Positions 17,535 to 25,863 of a stretch of DNA of 64,000 nucleotides are shown here, one piece after another. Each line of letters starts with the position of its first letter. Position 1 is the stretch's first letter. Origin of the DNA: Citrobacter europaeus (GTDB lineage Bacteria > Pseudomonadota > Gammaproteobacteria > Enterobacterales > Enterobacteriaceae); NCBI GenBank assembly GCA_020099315.1, contig CP083650.1, forward strand, positions 3,472,001 to 3,536,000. The letters are read 5' to 3'. A model generated the notes under the pieces. It made no database searches and was not told the origin of the DNA. It saw nothing but the letters and a program-made list of their open reading frames with translations. Made by a program: the position numbers and the translations under genes.

Positions 17535-18938
17535 TTATACGATTCTGAAGGCGTCCACCAACACGCAGCGACGCAGACGCACAAACGTACGCGCGCTGGT
17601 CACCCCTTCCCCGGTTGGCGTGGTAATGGTCATCGTCGTCCAGCCTTCGCCGCCGAGCCCAAGACCGGCTATACACGGTCCGTTCTTGACGAAAATGCTG
17701 GTATCAATGGCGTTTGCCATACGGTTCATGTTGTCGATATTGCGCGAGTGCATCGCCGCCGTATGGTGGCAGCCGCCTTCAAGCTTGACCGCCAGTTCGA
17801 TGGCTTCATCAACGTTGGCGACCCGCACAACCGGCAGAACCGGCATCATCAGTTCGGTGATGGCAAACGGATGCGTCGCTGAGGTTTCGACGAATAACAG
17901 CCGGGTTTGATCCGGTACGTTCAGACCAATCGCCGCAGCGATTTTTCCTGCATCGCGGCCTACCCAGTCACGACTGACCGTGCCTTTACCGCGCTCATCG
18001 ATATTTTTCAGCAGCACCGGCTGCAACTGGTCGGCCTGAGCCGCAGTCAGTTTCACCGCATGCTGGCTTTCCATCAGACGCATCAGTTCATCAGCGACGC
18101 TATCGACCACGATCAGCACTTTTTCGTCGGCGCAGATGATGTTGTTGTCAAACGAAGCGCCTTTAACGATCGACTGCGCCGCGCGCGCCAGGTCGGCCGT
18201 TTCATCAACCACCACTGGCGGATTACCCGCACCAGCAGCAATCAGACGTTTGTTGGTGTGCTTACGCGCGGCGTCTACTACGGCTTCACCACCGGTCACC
18301 ACCAGCAGGCCGATACCTGGGTACTTGAACAGACGCTGCGCAGTCTCGATATCCGGGTTGGCAACCGTCACCAACAGGTTTGCCGGACCACCTGCAGCAA
18401 CCACCGCCTGGTTAAGCAGGGTGATAGCGCGCTGAGAGACTTTTTTCGCCGCCGGATGCGGTGCGAAGACCACGCTGTTACCAGCGGCAATCAGGCTGAT
18501 AGCGTTGTTAATGACGGTTGCGGCCGGGTTGGTGGATGGGGTTACCGAGGCCACCACGCCCCACGGCGCATTTTCAATCAGCGTCAGGCCGTTATCGCCG
18601 GTCAGGACCTGTGGAGACAGGCATTCCACCCCCGGCGTGCCGCGCGCCTGCGCCACGTTTTTGGCAAATTTATCTTCAACGCGTCCCATGCCGGTTTCTG
18701 TGACGGCAAGTTCCGCTAATTCTCTGGCGTGCTTTTCGCCCGCCTCACGTAGAGCCGTGATAGCCAGTTGGCGCATGGCAACGCTTTTCAGCCCCTGCTG
18801 GGCCAGTTTTGCTGCCGCCACTGCGTCATCCAGGGAGGCAAAAACGCCCATTTCTTGAACGGCACTGACCGGTTGGCTGCTGTCTTTCATTTTCAGCAGC
18901 ACCGCTTTCACGACCTGTTCAATATCCTGTTGATTCAT
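17535..18938 (-). CDS. eutE: CoA-acylating acetaldehyde dehydrogenase EutE
   Basis: 467 residues, the usual EutE length. It converts acetaldehyde, NAD and CoA into acetyl-CoA and NADH in the microcompartment lumen. The first 18 or so residues (MNQQDIEQVVKAVLLKMK) form the amphipathic helix used for encapsulation. The aldehyde-dehydrogenase core has the Rossmann segment TPSTNPAATVINN and the catalytic Cys in NNIICADEK. Eleven bases separate it from eutN upstream. Confidence 0.96.
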   Translation of the reverse strand: MNQQDIEQVVKAVLLKMKDSSQPVSAVQEMGVFASLDDAVAAAKLAQQGLKSVAMRQLAITALREAGEKHARELAELAVTETGMGRVEDKFAKNVAQARGTPGVECLSPQVLTGDNGLTLIENAPWGVVASVTPSTNPAATVINNAISLIAAGNSVVFAPHPAAKKVSQRAITLLNQAVVAAGGPANLLVTVANPDIETAQRLFKYPGIGLLVVTGGEAVVDAARKHTNKRLIAAGAGNPPVVVDETADLARAAQSIVKGASFDNNIICADEKVLIVVDSVADELMRLMESQHAVKLTAAQADQLQPVLLKNIDERGKGTVSRDWVGRDAGKIAAAIGLNVPDQTRLLFVETSATHPFAITELMMPVLPVVRVANVDEAIELAVKLEGGCHHTAAMHSRNIDNMNRMANAIDTSIFVKNGPCIAGLGLGGEGWTTMTITTPTGEGVTSARTFVRLRRCVLVDAFRIV

Positions 18939-18949
18939 GATTTTCTGCC

Positions 18950-19237
18950 TTATTTATGGAAGATCACCTGACCACCTGCCACCACTTCATCGACAATGCC
19001 AATCACGCACAGATCGACAGGTGATGATTCATTCCGGTGCGCCTGACGGGCTGAGCTTCCGCTGACCAGCAGCACCCACTCTCCGGTTCCCGCCCCGATG
19101 CTGTCGATCGCAACAGCACATTGCCCGTCGGGATTTCCCTGGGCGTCAATCATTTCCACCATCAGCAACTTGTCGTGCGCGAGCCCCTGATGGCGTACGG
19201 TACAAACAATTTGTCCTGTGACGATTGCCAGTTTCAT
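18950..19237 (-). CDS. eutN: Microcompartment vertex protein EutN
   Basis: A 95-residue protein of the EutN/CcmL family (BMC vertex), started at MKLAIVTGQIVCTVRH (ATG 19237) as in other enterics; the longer upstream frame lacks similarity. CcmL-type proteins form pentamers that close the twelve corners of the shell, although EutN has also crystallised as a hexamer. A 114-base gap with a hairpin separates it from eutM. Confidence 0.95.
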   Translation of the reverse strand: MKLAIVTGQIVCTVRHQGLAHDKLLMVEMIDAQGNPDGQCAVAIDSIGAGTGEWVLLVSGSSARQAHRNESSPVDLCVIGIVDEVVAGGQVIFHK

Positions 19238-19311
19238 ACGCGCCTCCGTGGCATATTTCAGGTAAAACCTCCCCCTACCCTCCGCAGAAGGTAATGTGAA
19301 AAGGAGAGAGG

Positions 19312-19342
19312 GTGACGCCAGCAATGAAGTCTGTGGCGTCAC
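19312..19342 (-). repeat. 9-bp perfect hairpin between eutM and eutN
   Basis: GTGACGCCA (19312-19320) and TGGCGTCAC (19334-19342) can pair perfectly around a 13-base loop. It begins 9 bases after the eutM stop codon. There is no T-run, so it more likely protects the eutM message or adjusts the high shell-protein to low vertex-protein ratio than ends transcription. Confidence 0.45.
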
Positions 19343-19351
19343 ATGGACGAC

Positions 19352-19645
19352 TTACATGTCGTTGCTGTCGCCTTTAAAGCTGATCGGGAACACTTCTTCC
19401 AGATCGCCGTGCGGACGCGGGATCACGTGTACGGAAACCAGCTCACCAATACGCTGTGCAGCTGCAGCACCAGCATCCGTTGCCGCTTTACATGCCGCTA
19501 CGTCGCCACGGACCATGGCAGTGACCAGACCGCCACCGATCTGCTTCACGCCAACCAGTTTCACGCGTGCCGCTTTAACCATTGCGTCAGAAGCCTCAAT
19601 CAGTGCAACCAGGCCCCGGGTTTCAATCATTCCTAATGCTTCCAT
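19352..19645 (-). CDS. eutM: Major microcompartment shell protein EutM
   Basis: A 97-residue single BMC-domain protein (starting MEALGMIETRGLVALIEASD) that forms hexagonal tiles, the main facets of the ethanolamine microcompartment. The pore-loop region KLVGVKQIGGGLVTAMVRGD is intact. It is preceded by AGAGGAAAAC and by the ERIC element at the end of eutD. The last eight residues differ a little from Salmonella, as is common for this tail. Confidence 0.97.
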   Translation of the reverse strand: MEALGMIETRGLVALIEASDAMVKAARVKLVGVKQIGGGLVTAMVRGDVAACKAATDAGAAAAQRIGELVSVHVIPRPHGDLEEVFPISFKGDSNDM

Positions 19646-19687
19646 TGTGTTTTCCTCTCATTAAGGGGTCCAGAACGGGACCTATAC

Positions 19688-19811
19688 ATACACTTCATCC
19701 TTCACACAGCCTCTTTGTTGGCTGCGTTTGCTCACCTCAGTCACTTACTTAAGTAAGCTCCTGAGGTTCCCGCACTTGCCGCCTCGACGCTGCGCGAATG
19801 ATTTTGTGTAT
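19688..19811 (-). repeat. ERIC (IRU) element spanning the 3' end of eutD
   Basis: A full-length element of about 124 bp. On the minus strand it carries the central ERIC core AGGAGCTTACTT directly followed by AAGTAAGTGACTGAGGTG, and ends as ATACAC and GTGTAT. It lies in the eut operon and supplies the last 22 or so codons and the stop codon of eutD. The transcribed element can fold into a long hairpin between eutD and eutM. Confidence 0.9.
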
Positions 19812-20823
19812 TAACCAGTGTGTGCGAGGCGTTTTCACGACTCACGTCAGTCTGGCGCGGCACTGCTGCCACCAACGCCAGTTCGATAATTTCCTGTACG
19901 CTACAGCCGCGAGAAAGGTCATGAAGCGGTGCGGCCAGCCCTTGAATCAACGGACCAACTGCGCGATACCCTCCCAGACGCTGAGCGATTTTGTAGCCAA
20001 TATTGCCTGCCTCCAGCGATGGGAAGACCATCACATTGGCATTGCCCTTTAACGGACTGGCGGGCGCTTTTTGCGCGGCGACCTCCGGAACAAAGGCGGC
20101 ATCAAATTGCAGTTCCCCATCCACGATAAGCTGTGGAGCACGCTCACGGACGATCTCGGTCGCCTGCTGCACGTTAGCGACGTTGGGATGGCGAGCGCTG
20201 CCATTACTTGAAAACGACAGCATGGCCACGCGCGGCTCTTCACCTGTGATCGCCTGCCATGTCTGCGCGCTGGCAATCGCAATATCCGCAAGCTGTGCGG
20301 CGGTGGGCTGCGGCACGACGCTGCAATCGGCAAACCCTAATGACGGCCCGAGGTACTGCGGCAGCATCAGGAAGATTGACGACAGCGTTTTACAGCCCGG
20401 TTGTAGCCCAATAATGCGTAACCCGGCGCGCAGCACGTTTGCCGTCGATGACAGATTGCCCGCAATACAGACGTCTGCTTTGCCCGCGCTGACCATTGCC
20501 GCGGCGAACATCAGCGGATCGTTGAGTTTTTCCAGCGCATCCGCAGGCGTTTTATCTCCCGCGCGGGCCAGCCAGCGCAGCGCAAATTCTTCGCGCATTG
20601 GCAGGTTGCTTTGCGGATCGATAACCTGAATGCCATCCATTGCCACCCGATGACTGAGGGCAAACTGACGCAGCGCAAACGGGCTGGCGACGAGAATGGG
20701 ATGTGCCAGACCATGCTGGTGCAGGTAATTAGCCGCCTTCAGCACCCGAACATCCAGCGCATCCGGGAACACCACCCGTGCAGGTGAGCGCTGGGCGAGT
20801 TGACGAGCACGTTCAATGATCAT
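19741..20823 (-). CDS. eutD: Phosphate acetyltransferase EutD with ERIC-encoded C-terminus
   Basis: A 360-residue phosphotransacetylase (PTA_PTB domain) that makes acetyl phosphate from acetyl-CoA and regenerates free CoA in the microcompartment. Core motifs such as SLEAGNIGYKIAQRLGG and GPLIQGLAAPLHDLSRG are intact. EutD of Salmonella has about 338 residues; here about 22 extra residues, ending GTSGAYLSK, are encoded by an inserted ERIC element that also provides the TGA stop. The native end near HTLV is retained, so activity is probably kept. The start overlaps eutT by 4 bases (ATGA). Confidence 0.96.
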   Translation of the reverse strand: MIIERARQLAQRSPARVVFPDALDVRVLKAANYLHQHGLAHPILVASPFALRQFALSHRVAMDGIQVIDPQSNLPMREEFALRWLARAGDKTPADALEKLNDPLMFAAAMVSAGKADVCIAGNLSSTANVLRAGLRIIGLQPGCKTLSSIFLMLPQYLGPSLGFADCSVVPQPTAAQLADIAIASAQTWQAITGEEPRVAMLSFSSNGSARHPNVANVQQATEIVRERAPQLIVDGELQFDAAFVPEVAAQKAPASPLKGNANVMVFPSLEAGNIGYKIAQRLGGYRAVGPLIQGLAAPLHDLSRGCSVQEIIELALVAAVPRQTDVSRENASHTLVNTQNHSRSVEAASAGTSGAYLSK

Positions 20824-21623
20824 GGCTTCTCCCCCAGTCGCTGTTGAATTTGGCTAACCGTTAGCGGATGCTTCGCCACGCTCAGAATCATCATCACGTA
20901 GACCGTACTGGAAAGGCGGTTGAGCGCCTGCATGATGTCCGGTCGCATAACTTCAAAACTACGAGTGATGAAAACCTGGGCCGCCACCGTCTCCGTTTCT
21001 CGGACTTTAGTACGTAGCAGATTAAGCAACGCGCAATCACGTCCGTGGCTGGCCTCAGGCACCAGATGGTCGTGGTCCAGATAGCGCAGCGGCTGATGCG
21101 AAAGCCGGTGTAAATCTTCGTCACTTAAACCGACGATAGCTTGTGCTGCCAGCGGCTCATCCATAGCGTCGGCGCGCATAATGTTGCCCAGGCGCGAACG
21201 GATATCCGCCAGCCACGGCTGCCACGGTTGCGCCAACTCTATCTGCAACCACACGGCCAGCGCGATGGTGCTGTCCAGCGCGGCGCGAAATCCCAGGCGC
21301 GGATCGCTTTTGGCGACCATCTTGTCCGCCGTCAGATGCGTCAGCGTGTCTGGTTTCTTCACCACCGGTTGATGACACAGTTCGCAACTGGCCTGCGGAT
21401 GCGTATCGCTGCTGGTTAAGCCATGCACCGGCTGCGGCTGCTGTTCTTCGTCATCAATAAACAAGCTACCCTGCTCGTCAATAAACTTAATGCGCAGATG
21501 TCGGCTTTCCAGTAATTCCCGGGCAGACGGCGTCAGGCGAGCGTCAGCGGGGAGATGAATTTCAGCCCCTTCGCTGAGCGTATGATTCGCTCTGAGCCAT
21601 GCTTCGGTAATGAAATCCTTCAT
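20820..21623 (-). CDS. eutT: Cobalamin adenosyltransferase EutT
   Basis: A 267-residue protein that converts cob(I)alamin to adenosylcobalamin, the cofactor of EutBC. Salmonella EutT has an HX11CCX2C metal motif; here His67, Cys80 and Cys83 (CELC) are present but the position of the first Cys is Ser79. The C-terminal half is the four-helix adenosyltransferase-like domain, with the LSHQPLRYLDHDHLVPEASH region. It lies 9 bases after eutQ and overlaps eutD by 4 bases. Confidence 0.95.
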   Translation of the reverse strand: MKDFITEAWLRANHTLSEGAEIHLPADARLTPSARELLESRHLRIKFIDEQGSLFIDDEEQQPQPVHGLTSSDTHPQASCELCHQPVVKKPDTLTHLTADKMVAKSDPRLGFRAALDSTIALAVWLQIELAQPWQPWLADIRSRLGNIMRADAMDEPLAAQAIVGLSDEDLHRLSHQPLRYLDHDHLVPEASHGRDCALLNLLRTKVRETETVAAQVFITRSFEVMRPDIMQALNRLSSTVYVMMILSVAKHPLTVSQIQQRLGEKP

Positions 21624-21632
21624 ACATCCGCC

Positions 21633-22337
21633 TTAGCAGGACTGCCAGTTCGCAGGCCAGGCCACATACAGAAACTTCACCGTTGATGGCGTGCCAAATT
21701 CGATGCTGGAACCTTTCGGGATAAACATCACATCCCCGGCTTTAGCAATCATGGTTTCGCCTTCGTGACGAACGTGCAGCTCGCCTTCCAGAATCATGTC
21801 GATTTCGTCGTAGTTCAGCGTCCATGGGAAAAAAGCGTTATCCCACTGCATGAACCCGGCTGCCATACTGCTACCATCCTGGTCGGTCACCAGGTCGGTT
21901 AAACCTACGCAGTGCGGCTGTGCGCCGTCAAAACGACCAAACTTCACGCTGCTGCCGTCGATGACTTTGACACCGCCTTTGCCGGTTACCGAGTTAAAGC
22001 TCGGCTGCATTCCGCCTTGCTCCAGCGACTGTTTCTCCTTCATGACTTTGTCCATCAGTTGGGCGACCAGGCTTTCGGTAAACTGCCCTTCCGGTAACTG
22101 CGCAATGATGGTTTCGCGAATACGTTGGCTTTCCGTTTTGCCATCATCCACCGCCGCCGGTGCAGCAGCGGCTGCAGTTGGCGCGGATTCATCGCATTCG
22201 CTGATGGTGACGCCCAGCAGCTCCGCAACTTCGCGCGCCTCCGGGGTGATGATGCTGGCGCGCAGAACAACCGACATTTCCTGTTCGCCGCGTGCGTGGG
22301 CCGCACGAATATCGTTAGCTGTGATGAGTTTTTTCAC
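21633..22337 (-). CDS. eutQ: Cupin-fold protein EutQ
   Basis: A 234-residue protein with a variable N-terminal half and a C-terminal cupin barrel (about 120-232; FFPWTLNYDEIDMILEGELH, then FIPKGSSIEFGTP). In Salmonella EutQ has been reported to have acetate kinase activity and to be needed in anaerobic growth on ethanolamine, together with EutP. An Ala-rich insertion (about residues 54-64) makes it slightly longer than Salmonella EutQ. It overlaps the 3' end of eutP by 23 bases. Confidence 0.95.
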   Translation of the reverse strand: MKKLITANDIRAAHARGEQEMSVVLRASIITPEAREVAELLGVTISECDESAPTAAAAAPAAVDDGKTESQRIRETIIAQLPEGQFTESLVAQLMDKVMKEKQSLEQGGMQPSFNSVTGKGGVKVIDGSSVKFGRFDGAQPHCVGLTDLVTDQDGSSMAAGFMQWDNAFFPWTLNYDEIDMILEGELHVRHEGETMIAKAGDVMFIPKGSSIEFGTPSTVKFLYVAWPANWQSC

Positions 22338-22794
22338 CTGCCCTTTCCTCCTTTTGGCTGAGCTCAGTCAGATAATCCACCAGGTGCTGCACGCTGCGCG
22401 GGTCATGGCTATTGAGCTCAAAAATCGGCTCCTGAAACCCCATCCCGCGAAGTAGTTGTCGCGTTGCGGCGACGTCGGCATCCGGCATGTCCGTTTTGCT
22501 GATAACGGCGATTTGTCGTTTACTGGCGCCGATATCCAACAGCCCGGCAGGTAAGCGACTTTCTTTATCATTTGCCGCGTGTATATAAATCAACGTATCG
22601 ACATCCTGCAGCGTGGTAATTAAGGCGTGATACCAGCGCGGATGGCTGAAATATTCCCCTGGCGTGTCGATATCGCCATTTTCATTAAACTCCACGGCCT
22701 GAGTTTTTCTGGCGAGGGAATAATTCCCCTGTAGCGCATTAAAGAGCGTTGTTTTCCCCGCCCCCACCGTACCGACAAACGCAATACGTTTCAT
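22315..22794 (-). CDS. eutP: P-loop protein EutP (acetate kinase-like)
   Basis: 159 residues, a small Ras-like P-loop fold with the Walker A motif GTVGAGKTTL at residues 8-17 and SKTDM in the nucleotide-base recognition position. EutP of Salmonella has been shown to have acetate kinase activity, complementing EutD to make ATP from acetyl phosphate. It follows eutS by 12 bases and overlaps eutQ. Confidence 0.95.
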   Translation of the reverse strand: MKRIAFVGTVGAGKTTLFNALQGNYSLARKTQAVEFNENGDIDTPGEYFSHPRWYHALITTLQDVDTLIYIHAANDKESRLPAGLLDIGASKRQIAVISKTDMPDADVAATRQLLRGMGFQEPIFELNSHDPRSVQHLVDYLTELSQKEERAGEKTHHS

Positions 22795-22806
22795 CGCCGC
22801 CTCTGA

Positions 22807-23142
22807 TTAACTTTTTGTCAGATTGCACAAAGTGAAATTTAATAACCGACCCAGACCGCTTACCGTCTGTAATAACGCTTCCTCTACCGCGCCTACTGAG
22901 CCGTAGATAACCAGCGCACCGCTGAATCTATCGAGAAAGCCGATATGTACATCTGCCGCCTTCATGGCTAAATCACCGGCAATCATCGCGGTTTCACCTG
23001 GCGTCAGCGTCATGATGCCGATGGCACCCGCTTCGGGAACGCCGATCTTTTTCGCCAGTTCTTCGCCGGGGTGCGCAATGAGATGCGCCAGCGTGACCTG
23101 TTTCCCCGGCACAAATTCCTGAATAATGCGTTCTTTTTCCAT
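22807..23142 (-). CDS. eutS: Microcompartment shell protein EutS
   Basis: A 111-residue circularly permuted BMC-domain protein, first gene of the operon. Family hexamers are bent, and EutS alone can form shell-like particles to which cargo with EutC-type N-terminal helices is recruited. The ATG is preceded by GAGGAGGCGGTGAGCA. The region MTLTPGETAMIAGDLAMKAADVHIGFLD is typical. Confidence 0.96.
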   Translation of the reverse strand: MEKERIIQEFVPGKQVTLAHLIAHPGEELAKKIGVPEAGAIGIMTLTPGETAMIAGDLAMKAADVHIGFLDRFSGALVIYGSVGAVEEALLQTVSGLGRLLNFTLCNLTKS

Positions 23143-23251
23143 TGCTCACCGCCTCCTCTAAAACTGCCCTCATCGTGGCAATTTTTTGTCAGAGTAAATA
23201 ACAAAATTCGGCAACCAGGTTTAAAAGGTGAAGTGGATCACTAAGAAAGGG
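23143..23251 (-). promoter_or_regulatory. Promoter region of the eut operon
   Basis: The only upstream space for the main EutR-activated eut promoter lies between the eutS start codon and the maeB terminator. A strong ribosome site (GAGGAGG) is visible, and the segment near 23190-23215 is AT-rich. No EutR site could be assigned with certainty; the region is called by position. Confidence 0.45.
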
Positions 23252-23282
23252 AAAATAAAAAGGCGCGAGAGAAACCCGCGCC
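23252..23282 (-). terminator. Intrinsic terminator of maeB
   Basis: On the minus strand GGCGCG (complement of 23277-23282) pairs with CGCGCC (complement of 23262-23267), followed by TTTTTATTTT. It begins 21 bases after the maeB stop codon and separates maeB from the eut promoter. Confidence 0.85.
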
Positions 23283-23302
23283 GGAAATAAATTAAAGTGA
23301 AA

Positions 23303-25582
23303 TTACAGCGGCTGCGTTTGGGCTTCTACGACCGCCAGCGCCACCATATTAACGATACGACGAACAGAGGCGATCGGCGTTAATACGTGAACCGGTTTTG
23401 CAACCCCCATCAGCACGGGGCCAACCGTAACGCCTTCAGAACTGGAAACGCGTAGTAAGTTGTAACTAATACGGGCAGCTTCCATATTCGGCATCACCAG
23501 AATATTCGCTGAGCCTTTCAGCGGACTGTCCGGCATACGGTCATTACGGATGCTTTCCACCAGCGCGGCGTCGCCGTGCATTTCGCCGTCAATCATCAAC
23601 TCTGGCGCACGCGCCTTAATCAGCTCCAGCGCATCGCGCATTTTGCTGGCCGATGGACAGTCAGATGAACCAAAGTTGGAGTGGGACAGCAGCGCCACCC
23701 TCGGTTCGATACCAAAGCGACGTACGGTTTCTGCAGCCATCACGGCGATTTCAGCCAGTTGCTCCGGCGTAGGGTCATCGTTGACGTAGGTATCGGCGAT
23801 AAAGGTGTTACCGCTTGGCAGCAGCAAGGCGTTCATCGCCCCGGCAGTATGCACGCCATCGCGATGACCAAACACCTCTTTCACCACGCTGAAGTGTTCA
23901 TGGTAGTCGCCAATCGTACCGCAGATCATCGCATCCGCTTCGCCGCGCTGCACCATGATCGCGCCGATCACCGTAGTATTGGCAATCACCGCGCGCTGCG
24001 CCTGCTCCTGGGTAATCCCACGGCGTTTCATAATCTGATAGTACTCGCTCCAGTACTCTTTGAAGCGCGGATCGGACTCGTTGTTGACGATTTCAAAATC
24101 GACGCCCGCTTTGATCTGCAAACCCAGTTTCTGGATACGCATTTCGATAACGCTCGGACGACCGATCAGGATCGGCTTCGCCAGACCTAACGTGATCAGC
24201 TCCTGGGTGGCATGCAGCACACGCGCCTCTTCCCCTTCCGTCAGCACCACTCGCTTCGGCGCTTTGCGTGCCAGGGAGAAAATCGGTTTCATAAACAGGT
24301 TGGTTTTGTAGACGAATTCGCTCAGCTTATCGATGTACGCATCAAAGTCGGCAATCGGACGCGTTGCCACACCGGAGTCCATCGCCGCCTTCGCCACCGC
24401 AGGGGCTATTTTGACGATCAGACGCGGGTCGAAAGGTTTCGGAATGATGTATTCCGGGCCGAAGCTCAGGTCCTGATCGCCATAAGCAGAGGCCACCACT
24501 TCGCTCTGTTCGGCGTGCGCCAACTCAGCAATGGCATGTACCGCAGCCAGTTTCATCTCTTCGTTGATGGCGGTAGCGCCGACATCCAGCGCGCCACGGA
24601 AGATGAACGGGAAGCACAGGACGTTGTTAACCTGGTTCGGGTAGTCAGAACGACCGGTGCAAATGATGGCGTCGGAACGCACCTCTTTTGCCAGCGGCGG
24701 CAGGATTTCCGGTTCCGGGTTGGCGAGCGCCAGGATCATTGGCGCACGCGCCATCTTCTTAACCATTTCCTGGGTCAGCACTTTCGGACCGGAGCAACCG
24801 AGGAAAATATCTGCGCCGTCAATCACATCATCCAGCGTACGCTTACCGTCATCTACCACCGCATAAGCCGCTTTGGTTTCCGCCATGTTCGGTTCGCGGT
24901 CTTTGTAAATCACGCCTTTGGAGTCGCAGACCACAATATTGTGCTTCTGCATCCCGAGCGCCACCAGCAGATTCATACAGGCAATCGCCGCTGCGCCTGC
25001 GCCAGACACCACCATGCGCACGTCAGAGATATTTTTCTCAACCACCCGCAGACCGTTCAGAATAGCGGCAGTACTGATGATTGCCGTACCGTGCTGATCA
25101 TCGTGGAAGACCGGAATATTCATGCGCTCGCGCAGTTTTTGCTCAATGTAGAAGCACTCCGGGGCTTTAATATCTTCGAGGTTAATGCCGCCAAACGTGG
25201 GTTCCAGGGCCGCAACCACATTGATAAATTTATCCGGATCGAGTTCATCCACTTCGATGTCGAAAACATCAATCCCGGCGAATTTCTTAAACAGAACGCC
25301 TTTGCCTTCCATTACCGGCTTACCGGCCAGCGCGCCAATGTTGCCGAGGCCCAGCACCGCTGTACCGTTAGAAATAACCGCAACCAGGTTGCCGCGCGCG
25401 GTATATTTGTAGGCTGCCAGCGGGTCTTTTTCAATTTCCAGACACGGTGCAGCCACGCCCGGCGAGTAGGCCAGCGCCAGGTCGCGCTGCGTTGCCAGAG
25501 GCTTGGTCGGAGAAACCTGGATTTTACCGGGTACCGGAAACTCGTGGAAATCGAGGGCGCTTTGTTTTAACTGGTCATCCAT
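23303..25582 (-). CDS. maeB: NADP-dependent malic enzyme MaeB
   Basis: A 759-residue two-domain protein. Residues 1-430 form the malic enzyme (NAD-binding GAGAAAIACMNLLVALG; active-site SNGTAVLGLGNIGALAGKPVMEGK region), converting malate to pyruvate, CO2 and NADPH. Residues 430-759 are a phosphotransacetylase-like domain with no transacetylase activity of its own that mediates acetyl-CoA regulation. The same fold is in EutD nearby. It is transcribed toward eut but separated by a terminator. Confidence 0.97.
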   Translation of the reverse strand: MDDQLKQSALDFHEFPVPGKIQVSPTKPLATQRDLALAYSPGVAAPCLEIEKDPLAAYKYTARGNLVAVISNGTAVLGLGNIGALAGKPVMEGKGVLFKKFAGIDVFDIEVDELDPDKFINVVAALEPTFGGINLEDIKAPECFYIEQKLRERMNIPVFHDDQHGTAIISTAAILNGLRVVEKNISDVRMVVSGAGAAAIACMNLLVALGMQKHNIVVCDSKGVIYKDREPNMAETKAAYAVVDDGKRTLDDVIDGADIFLGCSGPKVLTQEMVKKMARAPMILALANPEPEILPPLAKEVRSDAIICTGRSDYPNQVNNVLCFPFIFRGALDVGATAINEEMKLAAVHAIAELAHAEQSEVVASAYGDQDLSFGPEYIIPKPFDPRLIVKIAPAVAKAAMDSGVATRPIADFDAYIDKLSEFVYKTNLFMKPIFSLARKAPKRVVLTEGEEARVLHATQELITLGLAKPILIGRPSVIEMRIQKLGLQIKAGVDFEIVNNESDPRFKEYWSEYYQIMKRRGITQEQAQRAVIANTTVIGAIMVQRGEADAMICGTIGDYHEHFSVVKEVFGHRDGVHTAGAMNALLLPSGNTFIADTYVNDDPTPEQLAEIAVMAAETVRRFGIEPRVALLSHSNFGSSDCPSASKMRDALELIKARAPELMIDGEMHGDAALVESIRNDRMPDSPLKGSANILVMPNMEAARISYNLLRVSSSEGVTVGPVLMGVAKPVHVLTPIASVRRIVNMVALAVVEAQTQPL

Positions 25583-25863
25583 CTTGTTGTTCCTTTCACG
25601 TATCTATCAAAAAAAGTGGCGCGGGTAACCATTCTACTGAGCCGCACATTATCACCCCAGTCAACGGCACAAACTTTGAAGGTCCCCAAACTCTCACCAT
25701 TCAAAGAAAGAATTTGTTATCAATTTATAACAGCCATGTTACCTGCTTAATCCAGCAATACCATGCTTGTCTGCTATGCTTTTTGCTGACAACGCCCGCA
25801 ATTTTCCCAAAAGTGTGAATCACAACACGCATCTAACACTTTACTTTTCAAGGAGTATTTCCT
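25583..25863. other. maeB-tktB intergenic region, lacking talA
   Basis: In E. coli this position holds talA, encoding transaldolase A, immediately upstream of tktB. Here the 281 bases contain no transaldolase frame or recognisable remnant. They hold the divergent promoters of maeB and tktB and a candidate sigma-S -10 element at 25773-25783. Confidence 0.7.
25773..25783 (+). promoter_or_regulatory. Candidate sigma-S -10 element for tktB
   Basis: GCTATGCTTTT fits the extended sigma-S -10 consensus KCTAYRCTTAA at 9 of 11 positions and lies about 80 bases before the tktB ATG. E. coli talA-tktB is RpoS-dependent, so this element would keep stationary-phase control although talA is missing. Confidence 0.45.

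Noticed and set aside
17907..18719. Open frame of 270 codons opposite eutE
   Set aside because: Overlaps a clear eutE entirely and has no similarity to known proteins.
24212..25570. Open frame of 452 codons on the plus strand opposite maeB
   Set aside because: It lies entirely antisense to an intact, well-conserved maeB; its His/Arg/Gln-rich translation is a codon-bias shadow without known domains.
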